Of a stretch of 64,000 bases of DNA, positions 47,503 to 58,311 are shown one piece after another. The notes under the pieces were generated by a model. That model searched no databases. It was not told where the DNA came from and saw only the letters and a program-made list of their open reading frames with translations. Position 1 is the stretch's first letter. Each line of letters begins with the position of its first letter. The DNA comes from Hydrangea macrophylla (lineage: Eukaryota; Streptophyta; Magnoliopsida; Cornales; Hydrangeaceae): the NCBI GenBank assembly GCA_033977485.1, contig CM066983.1, positions 61,065,010 to 61,129,009 on the forward strand. Direction: 5' to 3'. Made by a program: the position numbers and the translations under genes.

Positions 47503-49034
47503 GGATTTGCAAGAAAAATGGAAGCTAAAATCAAACGTTCTTCTTGAAAAATGGAACAAACCAAAGCACCAATCAAAATTCCAATCATGGGAAAAGATTA
47601 CTCACCTGAGCGGGTACAAGCTGCGTTTTGATGGATTTTGGCTCCAAAAGCACCCCAAAATGGCCAAAAATGAGCTTGAAATGCTTAAAAACCCGAGATA
47701 TACACACACGAAGTCCGGCCACCCAGTGCCACTGCGGCACTGGCCAACTACCGCCGCGGCAATGGCCCAGTACCATCGCAGCACTGCTCCCTACGGGCCC
47801 CGCTTCGCTCCATTTTAGCCCATTTTGGCCCTTTCTAACCCGTTTTAGCCCGTTTGTGGTCCCGATTAGCCCCAGTGGCCCATTTTAGTCAAGATTTGTG
47901 AGGTTTTATCCCCAGCAGATCCATTTTATCCTCAGCAGATTTAATTAATCCCTCGAGGACAGAAATAGAATGATATCAGCTCCCGAAGGCCCGAATCGGC
48001 TTTTTAGACTAACCATTGCAAAGACTTGATCAACCGTGAGATATTCAGAGATGGGTCCTAGTTCCCGATCAAGAAACAGTTGAGAGAGATTCCCCGGGAG
48101 TCCTACATCATCCCCTGAGGATAGAAACGGAAAGATACCAGCCCCCAGAGGCTCCGACCGACCCTCTTGGATTGAGCGCCAAAAAATTTGATCAACCTAG
48201 AGAGATTCAGAGATGGTTCCTGGTTCCCGATCAAGAAAAGAGAGATTCTCTGAAAGTCTTATGCCATCCCCCAAGGAAAAATACAGAAAAATACTAGTTC
48301 CCACTATCCCCAATAGAAAGTAGCAAAAGTAAAACCAACTCCCGAAGATCGGTCATCAGGAATAACCAGAACATCGCCCGTATCCAGATTTTGAAGACGA
48401 TCACCGTCGTTCCACGACTCCGTGTCTCCTGATTATTATGAGCTTTCTCATTTGTCCATTATCATAGCTTTCGCACTTATCGGTTATCACAAGATCCCTC
48501 GGTCAACTTTAGTTGTCATCCTCTAAAACCCTGCGTCTGATCCATTTCGCTTACAAAGTACGTTTCTCAGAATTTAAGAAGTTTGCCCTGAGATCCATAG
48601 TCTTCCAAACCATTGTATTTTTATCCGAGTCAGCCACTACATCACAGTCGGAGGCACTAGCACGGCTTAAGTCCACTCGGAGTGGCACATACCCCACAGT
48701 ACCAGTTCATACTAAGATCAGAACACTAAACATGATAGGACTCAAGACGCAATTCATATCACATCCATGCATTGCATATCATCCTCATAACATAGCATTC
48801 GTCTGTCTTGTTGTGCATATGCGATTTATCCCTTTGTGCCCCGAACTACGTCCTGGTCTGACTCCCTTTGGGATACGTAGGCAGCTCACGAACAGCACGA
48901 CCAGCCCTAGCCCTGGCATCGTGATTCTATCATTACATCTTTTGCAACGCTTTTTATCCCTATAGTCTCCAAAAAGACCTGTCTCTTCAAAACTTTGGCA
49001 CTCGCTTACGACACGCGTTGCCTCGCAAGTTCAT
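47503..49034 (+). other. 3' region of element Y upstream of the polypurine tract
   Basis: No gene is visible. A repeat of about 160 bp, 2.5 copies, spans about 47950-48300 with AGAAA..GATA.CAG.CCC words and GTTCCCGATCAAGAAA. A hairpin of the CTACG/CGTAG type lies at 48846-48880. CATTTTAGCC words recur near 47812-47890. The last 60 bases before the polypurine tract match element Z. Confidence 0.6.
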
Positions 49035-49051
49035 GCCAAAGAGGGGCAAAC
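49035..49051 (+). other. Polypurine tract of element Y
   Basis: GCCAAAGAGGGGCAAAC lies directly before the LTR start TGTAGACA, identical in core to the tract of element Z. Confidence 0.85.
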
Positions 49052-49726
49052 TGTAGACATCCCATTTTGTCGGCTATCAGATTTAGGAGACCCATAGCTT
49101 GGTGGTTCACAATGATCAAAAAGATCCAAAAAGGACTCTTGGAAGTTAGTTCTATCTCTCAAAATGCTCAGAATGACCAATATACCCCTGAAAGCTCGGA
49201 CGCTCCCAAATTCAGACCAAATGTTCTGGAAACACGCTACGTCGTAAGAAAAACAATAAAATTAGTTCTAAAGCAAGACCGGATGAAATCGTCGATTCCC
49301 AGAGACCCTCGGAAGTCCCGGAAGTTCCCAGAAAGTTCCCGTTGACCATTTTGACCAAGGTTCGACCAAGTTTGACTAAGTTTGACCAAGGTTTGACCGA
49401 AGTCGTCCAAATTCGCCGAAGAGTTCCAGGATCATTCAAGATCGTGTGTAAAGTATTAAAATGAGTTTTCAAGTTCCCGATCCCAGAGGTTTCCATAACT
49501 TCCCGGGAATCCCAAGTTTGACCAGTTTGACCAAAAATTGACTTTAAAACTGGAGCACCGTATCAGTTTTAAAACATTTTTCATGGATACTAGAGGACAA
49601 TAGCTTTCCAACGGTATATCGCACATAATTTTTGGATTTCAAACGAATTTATTATGAATTTTCGAAGGTGAAAAATGCAATCAAATAGGCTTTTATTGTG
49701 AATACCGCATATATTTTCAAGGTAAC
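49052..49726 (+). repeat. 3' LTR of element Y, first 675 bp, cut by element Z
   Basis: Collinear with 33202-33865 of the 5' LTR, then broken at AAGGTAAC where the 5' LTR continues CTATCTCCG. The rest presumably resumes beyond the right edge on the far side of Z. The last five bases, GTAAC, would be the target site duplication of Z. Confidence 0.9.
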
Positions 49727-52238
49727 TGTGGATGCCGGCATTTGGGCCTACTTTTGTCTTTTTTTAAACGTTTTCCAAATTCCAATTTCAAATACACGAA
49801 GAGTCGCCACTTAATTTTTTAGGAAAATTAAGAAAATATTTTGAAGGCAAACTGATCTTTTGCGAAACCAAAGATAATCTGGCTCCGGGGATTATGGAAT
49901 GAAAGGGGAAGGAGCCCGACGGACTAAAACACCCCCTTTCATCCTATCTCGTGATAGGCCTCTACTCATCAACCTTTTAATCGAATTAATAATCTAAGTA
50001 TGCCCTCAACTAATACATACATATAAATAATACATTACACAAGCATGTTAAAAAGGGTGCAAGATTGCTAATAATAAAATATCATTCATAAGCCATATAG
50101 TTCAAATAGCAAGCGAGATGATGTGCAAATAGGGAACTAGGAAACTTACCCGGGATCCATCGGCGAATTTAAACATGCAATGCATACATATAAAATAAAC
50201 CTAAGAAAAGGTCTCTAATGCATATAAACACATAAGGCAAGACCTAGTCAAAGGTGTCGCGCATGAAGTCGAAAATCAACAAATGAAATAAACTAGAGAA
50301 GAGATGAGAAATTGTACCTCAAATGCGCTACAAAACAAAGATTAGTCCATATACTTCACATAATAATATGATATCGAAACAATCAATCATGATCCTCTAG
50401 CTTAGATCTATTAAGCATGAAATCCAACTTTATTCAATAGCTAGTTCTAATCATAAGCATTAATGTACATGAATGAATGAATGTGAACAAGAATAAGACA
50501 TGGATTTATTCACTAATTTGGATCACTTAGCCTCTGGATTTAAGATAAATTATCATTATTCAAAACATGATTTGGGTCCCAAGACATTAGGGAACCATTT
50601 GAGTTGAAATAAATAAGATTAGATAAAAATAGTAGCAGTTTTTTTTATGAATTACAGAGAGCAGACAAGATCTTAAAAAATAGAAAAACCATACTTCCAA
50701 CGGTTGGATCTTAATGATTTTTGGATATGATATGCCTCTGTGAGTCTAGTTTATAACCCAAAAAGAAAATTAAGGTTTTAACGGTTAGATCTCTGGGAAT
50801 ATAGAAAACACTAGACATCACTCAGGAATCTGCAACTCTCTGTCCAGAGATCTTGTACGATTTTCTAAAAATAGTAAATGAATGAGAAACACTTAGATCG
50901 TTTTAGGGTATCTCCCTAACACATTAAGGTACTTAGAAAAAATTATTAAAGACCCGAGAAACTTCATTTAAATTCTGATTTATTAATTTCAAAATGGATT
51001 GACTATTCTAAAATTTTGGACAGAGAGTTGTATATTTTGAAATCATAAGACCAAACCATCTTAGGCATGGAATTTCATTAAAACAAAAATAACAGAGGTA
51101 CTTAGATGGGTTATGAACATTCTCCAATTGGTCTCATCTATTTCCAATGAATCATGACTCTATAGAAAATCTTTGATTACAATTGGTTTATGGATTCACT
51201 GCACCTTTGTTAAGTTGATGTTCATAGTTTAAAACCAACTTGATCCATGATCCTAGAAAGGACTAGAATCAAGTTTAATTATGATTAATGAGACAAATGA
51301 TGAAATAGGGAGAGACCCCTAGATTTAACCTTGATAGATTCCTATCCTAGATCACATAGTTGGAGATCTAGCAAGAGAATCCTAAGGTCTTGCTTGATCT
51401 TATAAATTATGAAAATCTACATCTAATTCCTCTTCCAAACATGTGATCCTTGAGGAATATAGATCCATGAAACCTTATTCTCCTCTCAAGTTAATGGTCC
51501 TTGGAGAATATAGAGTCATATTATTATTTCTCGTACCAAGTTAATGGTCCTTGGAGACAAAATGAAATCCCAACTACATAAACCTCTATAGAATATAGCA
51601 TGAATTCCATAAGATTTTTAGTGAGGAGATTTCAAACCATGAGTTAAGACTTAAATTCAACAAACGACATGTAGAGATGATCATAATCCACTTTAATCCC
51701 CATATAAATCATAAGATCATAGGGAATTTGAGGATCAAACTCAAAGAAATCTAATGAGATATTGAAGATCTCATAGATTTCTTGAGAAGAATATAAACAA
51801 AATAAAGGAAATCAAGATATTATTTGAAAATTTCAAGTTAACACTCTTTTATTCATAAATCCAAAGCTCTATTTTGGATCCAAATTAATGAAACATTATG
51901 ATATTCAATCACAAATTCTAAGTGGTGTGTGATGAAATGAGGTAAGAAGAGAGGTTTTAAAAATGTGAAAATGTCCTAGATCTAAGAATTTGTGATTGAA
52001 TTGCCTAATTCTATCAAGTGATTGAGAGGTTACCTCTATGACCTCAAAGAATTCTTCTATCTCTTGTGAAGTTCTTCCAACAATCTTCAAATTCTTCTTC
52101 AATTCTTCAAGTTCTTCAAGAAACTCTATCTTCCTCCTCTCAATTCTCTCTCTCTAATGTATGTATATAATTCTTGTCTTTCTCTCCCTTGATTCAAGTA
52201 TATGTGTGTTAGTTTCCCAAAATGAAGATGAAAGTTTG

Positions 52239-52247
52239 TTTATATAG
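52239..52247 (-). promoter_or_regulatory. TATA box of the element Z 3' LTR
   Basis: CTATATAAA on the minus strand, about 635 bp after the LTR start; also present in the 5' LTR near 63740. Confidence 0.65.
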
Positions 52248-52345
52248 ACCACCAATTCAAGGTTAGATGGGTAAATTCGGGTGAAAACCTATGTGCAAAG
52301 TTTTCTTCTAGAACATGTGAAAAAAGCAGTCTATTACAGCTCGCG

Positions 52346-52387
52346 GCACTCACTGAATGTCGGCGCGGCACTCAGTGAGTGCCGCCG
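52346..52387. repeat. GC-rich inverted repeat in U3 of element Z
   Basis: CACTCACTGA and TCAGTGAGTG form perfect 10-bp arms around a GCGCGG-type centre. The 5' LTR copy near 63868-63902 keeps the arms but has 20 extra bases just before them. Confidence 0.75.
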
Positions 52388-52875
52388 GCTTTCCCGCGTG
52401 CCGGGGCTAACAGAATTTTGCCTTCTTTTTTTAATTTTCAAATTATACATTACCTCAATCTTAATTATCAACAAAGTATGTATTAATGTACTTATATTTG
52501 TAGTGTACTTTATCCATATACATAGTATATACTATCATTTTATTTATTTATTCCTTTTCTTTCTTTTTCTTCTTCTTTTTCTTCTTTTGAAAACTTCTTT
52601 TATACTCATCTCATTTATATATATACATATATATATTTTTATATATGTTTTTAGACTGATTTTCTCACATGTTCTTCAACATTCGAATTTTCCCCCGAGT
52701 ACCCAATTCCCTTCTCTCTCTTTTACTTTGATTTTTGAACTTTGTTTTGAAAAATCTTTAAAGAATTTGAATCTTCTGGGAAAATCTTCGAATTTTACCA
52801 GTCATCGTCATCATCGGTCTTCTAGAGGTAACCAATCCCTGGGTTTGACGTTTGCTCAAAATCGGGGTGTCTACA

Positions 52876-52892
52876 GTTTGCCCCTCTTTGGC
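52876..52892 (-). other. Polypurine tract of element Z
   Basis: On the minus strand GCCAAAGAGGGGCAAAC precedes the LTR start TGTAGACA. Core identical to element Y. Confidence 0.85.
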
Positions 52893-53317
52893 AGAGCTTG
52901 TGAAGCAACGCGTATCATAAGCGAATGTCGAAGCCTGTGTGAAAGACAAGCCTTTGACCAAACAGTCGAATCCAGGTAAAAACAAAAGTGTGTTGCAAAA
53001 TCGGGTGCGCAGAGAGCCAAATGCTGGTCGTGCTCAATGGTGAGCTGCCTACGTATCCCATCGGGAATCAGACTAGGACATAGTTCAGGCAAGGGACAAC
53101 TCCTAAGCACAAATAACCATACGGATGAATACACCTATCCTAACGTGATGCACATGCTCAAATATCATGCCTCATGTTCCCAACGTGATGACCCATGTTA
53201 ATCTCTCTATCACCAAAATGCGCCTTAAACCCCAAATCCCCCGTTTATGTTATAGTCATACTCTAGGAATGTCACAATTACGAAGTTCAGGGTCCTTATG
53301 AATTTTGAGAATTGTCT

Positions 53318-53750
53318 GACTGACTGAGATGCGCCTTGCGCCTTATACTCCATAGTCAAATCAGGTAGCATGTTGAAAGACTGAGATGCGCTTCGCGCCT
53401 TAGACTCCGGTGTCAAACCAGGTAGCACGTTGAAAGACTGAGATGCGCTTCGCGCCTTATACTGCAGTGTCTTCCAAGAATCATCTGATCGACTGAGATG
53501 CACTTTGCGTCTTATACTCCGGTGTCTTGAGGATCATCTGATTGGCTGAGATGCGCTTTGCGTCTTAGACTCCGGTACAGAATCAAGAAATGTGTCGAAA
53601 GACTGAGATGCGCTTTGCGTCTTATATTCCGGTGTCTTGAGGATCATCTGATTGGCTGAGATGCGCTTCGCGCCTTATACTCCGATGTCAAACCAAGTAG
53701 CACGCTGAAAGACTGAGATGCGCTTCGCGCCTTTTAATCCGGTGTCTTCC
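53318..53750 (-). repeat. Minisatellite of about 56 bp, eight copies
   Basis: Each copy contains (plus strand) CTGAGATGCGCTTCGCGCC or a close variant, followed by an ACTCCGG word and a variable half. Alternate copies share the variable half, suggesting a two-unit higher order. Confidence 0.8.
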
Positions 53751-53776
53751 AAGAAAAGGGATATTTTGCAGAAATA

Positions 53777-55074
53777 TCACCCCAAAGATTGTAGAAAGTC
53801 AGAATCGCTCCAGATTCAATGACCCCAAAGAGTAGAAAAGTCAGAATTGCTCCAGATTAAATGACCCCAACGATCGTAGAAAAGTCAAAATCGCTCCAGA
53901 TTCAATGACCCCAGATAATAGAAACGTCAGAATCGCTCCAGATTCAATGACCCCAAATAGCAGAAAACTCAGAATCGCTCCAGATTCAATGACCCCAGAT
54001 AGCAGAAAAGTCAGAATCGCATCCAGATTCAATGACCCCAGATAGCAGAAAAGTCAGAATCGCATCCAGATTCAATGACCCCAGATAGCAGAAAAGTCAG
54101 AATCGCTCCAGATTCAATGACCCCAAATAGCAGAAAAGTCAGAATCGCTCCAGATTCAATGACCCCAAATAGCAGAAAAGTCAGAATCGCTCCAGATTCA
54201 ATGACCCCAGATAGCAGAAAAGTCATAATCGCATCCAGATTCAATGACCCCAGATAGCAGAAAAGTCAGAATCGCATCCAGATTCAATGACCCCAGATAG
54301 CAGAAAAGTCAGAATTGCATCCAGATTCAATGACCCCAGATAGCAGAAAAGTCAGAATCGCTCCAGATTCAATGACCCCAAATAGCAGAAAAGTCAGAAT
54401 CGCTCCAGATTCAATGACCCCAAATAGCAGAAAAGTCAGAATCGCTCCAGATTCAATGACCCCAGATAGCAGAAAAGTCATAATCGCATCCAGATTCAAT
54501 GACCCCAGATAGTAGAAAAGTCAGAATCGCTCCAGATTCAATGACCCCAAATCGCAGAAAAGTCAAAATCGCTCCAGATTCAATGACCCCAACTAGCAGA
54601 AAAGTCAGAATCGCTCCAGATTCAATGACCCCATATAGCAGAAAGGTCAGAATCGCTCCAGATTCAATGACCCTAGATAGCAGAAAAGTCAGAATCGCTC
54701 CAGATTCAATGACCCCAAATCGTAGAAAAGTCAGAATCATTCAAGATTCAATGACCCCAAATAGCAGAAAAGTCAGAATCCCTCCAGATTTAATGACCCC
54801 AGATAGCAGAAAAGTCAGAATCGCTCCAGATTCAATGACCCCAGATAGCAGAAAAGTCAGAATCGCCCCAGATTCAATGATCCCAGATAGCAGAAAAGTC
54901 AGAATCGCTCCAGATTCAATGAGCCCAAAGATCGCAGAAAAGTCAGAATCACTCCAGATTCGATGACCCCAAAGAGCAGAAAAAAGTCAGAATCGCTCCA
55001 GATTCAATGACCACAAAGATCGCAGAAAAGTCAGAATCGCTACCGATTCAATGACCCCAATGATCGCAGAAAAG
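53777..55074 (-). repeat. Minisatellite of about 42 bp, about 30 copies with higher-order unit
   Basis: The unit (plus strand) contains AGCAGAAAAGTCAGAATCGC and CCAGATTCAATGACCCC; lengths are 42-44 bp. A block of six units, 255 bp, is duplicated (about 54029-54244 and 54284-54499 share the same variant order). Because 42 is a multiple of three, both strands show long artificial frames. It lies in the 3' untranslated region of Z. Confidence 0.95.
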
Positions 55075-55158
55075 AAGCTTGGTATTGCTAGGGTAAATCC
55101 CCTTTCTTTTTTTTTTTCTTTTTTTTCAGAACAGTCGTGTGGACTTTAATAATCCGTT

Positions 55159-55313
55159 CTCTATTTTCAAAAAGAATTGGAGTTGCACGGACTCGAAAAT
55201 TTATTTTTCTATTTTCAAAGATCTGGAGTCGCACGGACTCAAAAATTCAATTTTCTATTTTCAAAGATTTGGAGTCGCGCAGACTCAAAAATTCATTTTC
55301 TATTTCAAAGATC
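55159..55313 (-). repeat. Tandem repeat of about 47 bp, three copies
   Basis: Copies contain GGAGTCGCACGGACTC (itself an inverted repeat, GAGTC/GACTC) and a TTTTCTATTTTCAAAGATCT tail. A T-run at 55105-55128 precedes it. Confidence 0.75.
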
Positions 55314-55343
55314 TGGATTATGCATATTTTTTGCTTTGGTTGG

Positions 55344-55499
55344 TGACACATAAGCTACGACAGACGACTTATGCCAAGACCAAGAATTAGATCGGTAACT
55401 CATAGGCTGTGATAGACGACTTATGCCAAGACCGAAGATTTGATCGGTAACTCATAGGCTGCGATAGACGACTTATGCCAAGACCGAGGATTAGATCGG
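55344..55499 (-). repeat. Tandem repeat of about 53 bp, three copies
   Basis: Copies contain AGACGACTTATGCCAAGACC and end in ATTAGATCGG or a variant. Confidence 0.8.
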
Positions 55500-57357
55500 A
55501 GCTGGTTCAACCTCAAGAGATTTGCTTCAGGGCTATTCTAGCTCAATATGTGATTATTTGCTTATCATTTTGGATTGCTCTTTTTTTTTTTTTTTGATAG
55601 ATTGCCTTTTTATGAACGGTAGTTTGGGGTGATTCGGGCAAGAAGAGGAAGAAGTATGAGCCAGTTCTTTCACAGCAACCCCACTTTTCTACTTACTGAT
55701 TTCCTTTTTGATTATGGACAAACCAAAAAGGCTTTCTGGTTCATCTGACGATTAGCTTGGAGCCTGATCTGCTGGGAATATTCACTTGATTTTGCTCCCA
55801 CTGAAGATATTACTCGACCTCTATTCGATTTCCTTAGCGGAGCAGAATCTGACTCCCTGACCTCCATGCTATTACCCTTCTTTTGAAATTCTCAACTCTT
55901 GTTGATCCCTCTGAGGGATGTATCTTTCGGATTCCAAGAAGGTAGACTCAAACCTGAACAGAGACAAACATATTTCGTGACTAATTCTGCTTTCTTTTCT
56001 TTGCGCTTTTCTGATTATATTTTTTTAGAGAATCATTATCCCATAGTATTCTTTCATTGTATCTTCCTTTACAATTGACTTCAAGGTAATGATGAATTCT
56101 TCTTTTCAATGTTTCTTTCCATCTTAAATCAATTTCAGATTTATGCATGAAAACTTCAACTTTTTACCTCAAGAACTTTCAGGATGCCCGAACTTGATCC
56201 TTATTTGGAGAGTCAGTAAACCCAGAGATATCTTATTTGGCAAATAACAGTTTGCCCCTAGTTTGATAAGGGACTTAGAAGTCTTGGGCAAACGAAGTTT
56301 GCCCCTGGTTTGAGGGAGATGACGCGGCCTCTGGGCAAGCGAAGGTAATTTCATGAGTTGGTTGGGTTTCTTCTTTGGACCAGGGCCTTGTGAGACCCGC
56401 CTACTTATCCCCGAATGGGCATCAGGTCCTATAGTAGTTCGGTCAAGGCCTGAAAGAAGTGCAATTATTGATTGTGTGTGTAGTTGTGACCGAACCTTGC
56501 AGGCTGCCTACGTATCCCCGAATGGGAATCAGGTCAAAATGTAGTTCATCGACTCTGGAGGTCTTGAAAGAATAAGGCTTCAAGAATTGGTGAGCTTTTC
56601 AAGCCATGTTTTCATTTAGGTTCAATAAGTGCCCTTTCTGGGTAGAATTTTTGAGACAGATTCCTTGTGGCAGCTTTTGAACAAGATGATGAGAAAATGA
56701 ACTACTTCTCCCTTTTATGCATTTTTTCTTTCCCTTTTTTTTTTCTTCCCCCTTTTTTTTGTTTTATGACGGTTGATTATTTTCACCTTATCACTAGCCA
56801 GTCAATCTTTACAATTCTCATAATACATCGTGTTTTAATCATACTCTATCACACTCACAAAGTAATATCTGCCCTCCAAATTACTCTTTATTTTTCTTAA
56901 AGATACTTTTGCTTTGTTATAGGCCCACTTAGCCATAAGCCTCTCACAAAATTTTGGTACTAATTGATACTTTCAAATCTCTCTTTCCAATTTCAATTTC
57001 TCTTCTTTGTTGAGAGCAACACAAAACCTTTGATAATTCATGTACTTTGAAGTACTCAAGAATTTATTTATTCTCTGCTTTTTCTCTTTTTTTTCTTTTC
57101 TCTACCTCACTATCTCTTATTCTCTTCATGATTTTGATTGGCTAGGATTCGGATCTTGAAATCAGCACGCATCTTATTTTGCTCTAATTCTTGCCTAGGC
57201 GCCTTTTCGGGTTTTCATCCTAGCGAGCTCCCCCTTTTTTTTTTCTTTTCTTTATCTTTTCTTTCTTTCTTTTTCTTTTCTTCTTTTCTTTTTCTTTCTC
57301 TTTTTTTAAAGAAGAAGAAGTTCATTTAAAATATCTAGCTACCACCAAGGACCGAGT
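55500..57357 (-). other. Post-pol region of element Z with conserved cis-boxes
   Basis: No gene. It holds hairpins of the CTACG/CGTAG type at 56401-56437 and 56508-56544 (a third is at 53049-53083), a perfect GGGCAAAC/GTTTGCCC inverted repeat at 56286-56304, and a GCCTAGGC-containing block near 57195 like that after pol in X and Y. A long pyrimidine tract lies at about 57230-57307. The join from pre-pol to this region near 57355 marks the pol deletion. Confidence 0.65.
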
Positions 57358-58300
57358 TCATGGCTTTGGACTATGAGCCCACCTTTTAGGCTTGGTGTAA
57401 AGGGGTGATATGGGATAATTTCTGAGTTCATTCTGGCACATCATCATAGGACCATGCAAAGCATCCTTGTATTCTTTTAGCAATGAGATCAATTTTATGC
57501 TTTTATCTTTATTGAGTGAAATATGGAAAGAATCACTTCGAGAATCTTCTTCATTTTCTAAGTCAAATGCCAAGGTTTCCTCAATGATTTTGCATGTAGG
57601 TTCATTTGCTTTTTCACATTTATTAAGTGCAACCAAGTAGCAGAATTAATCACATTTTCATTGATAGCAGAAATTTAAAAAGCTTGGCTCATATTGGCCA
57701 TTATAGACTTCCAGGGTAGGGGAAATTCTATCGCTAGACTCGAGGACCTATTGGTGAACCTCCTAGTTCTGTCTCTCCTTCATTTTCCAGCTTCTCCTTC
57801 CCTGCTTTATTTCCCTTGACCTCTTCCTTCAGTATTTCTCTCATCTGTTCTTTCCCAATCTTCACTTCTATGATCTTCTTTGGACTACTCTCCTCGGTCT
57901 TCTGGCCTTCTTCATTAAAAAGGTTCCTCATAGACAGACCATCCAGTACACAAATCCAATCTTGGACAAAAATTGGTTTTGCAGGCACTTGTAGGTATGG
58001 ATCTTCATAGTCAGCAAATTTATGTAAGAAAGAGATCTCAGACCCTTGATCCAAGTATTTATCTTTGCAATCCACCTAGGGCTCCGAAAAGCCGCAGTAG
58101 GGGAAATCTCCTCCCTTCTTAATGAAGTATTCATGCGACGCCTGACCTTCTTCTTTTTCTTCAGGATCCTTCCCTTTCCCTTCTTCCGAATCGTTCCCCT
58201 CAGTATGTTTGATCACTTCCTCAGTATTTCCCTCTTCTCCCTCTTCAAACCACAGACCGTCTGTGTCACTGTACACCTCCTCATCCCAAATGGAGTTATC
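57358..58300 (-). pseudogene. Gag-to-pol linker of element Z, ending before RT
   Basis: Minus-strand frames 58276-58076, 58075-57734 and 57636-57358 are Glu/Lys-rich, like the linker of Y. The last has KLISLLKEYKDA, which corresponds to the segment just before reverse transcriptase, then loses similarity. No protease DTG motif was found, so protease may be deleted too. Confidence 0.55.
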
Positions 58301-58311
58301 AGTAGGATTGT

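Larger units (their letters stand above)
33202..49726 (+). mobile_element. Element Y: Tat-type Ty3 retrotransposon with antisense genes
   Basis: A complete 5' LTR, primer site, gag-pol with two RNase H domains, a 6-kb 3' region and a polypurine tract are present. The 3' LTR is visible for 675 bp and is then interrupted by element Z. The five bases before the LTR are GAATA; the matching right flank is outside the window. Many stops in gag-pol make it incapable of moving by itself. Confidence 0.9.
49727..52875 (-). repeat. 3' LTR of element Z, 3,149 bp
   Basis: On the minus strand it starts TGTAGACACCCCG after the polypurine tract and ends GGCATCCACA at the junction with element Y. It aligns with 61212-64000. 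The TATA box is at 52239-52247. U3 holds a GC-rich inverted repeat at about 52346-52387. U5 contains a primer-site-like word at 49800-49809. Confidence 0.9.

Noticed and set aside
47465..47888. Plus-strand frames of 86-117 codons opposite PMD exon 1
   Set aside because: The minus-strand reading has exon structure and a PMD context; the plus frames show no family pattern.
52281..52979. 232-codon plus-strand frame
   Set aside because: It runs antisense through the LTR start and polypurine tract of Z and has a long low-complexity Ile/Phe/Leu/Tyr stretch from AT-rich DNA.
54499..54966. 155-codon plus-strand frame and several 60-95 codon minus-strand frames
   Set aside because: They are by-products of the 42-bp repeat, whose length is a multiple of three; the peptides are 14-residue repeats without a family.
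53777..55074. Possible CRISPR array
   Set aside because: Units are contiguous with no unique spacers, and the setting is a plant retrotransposon.
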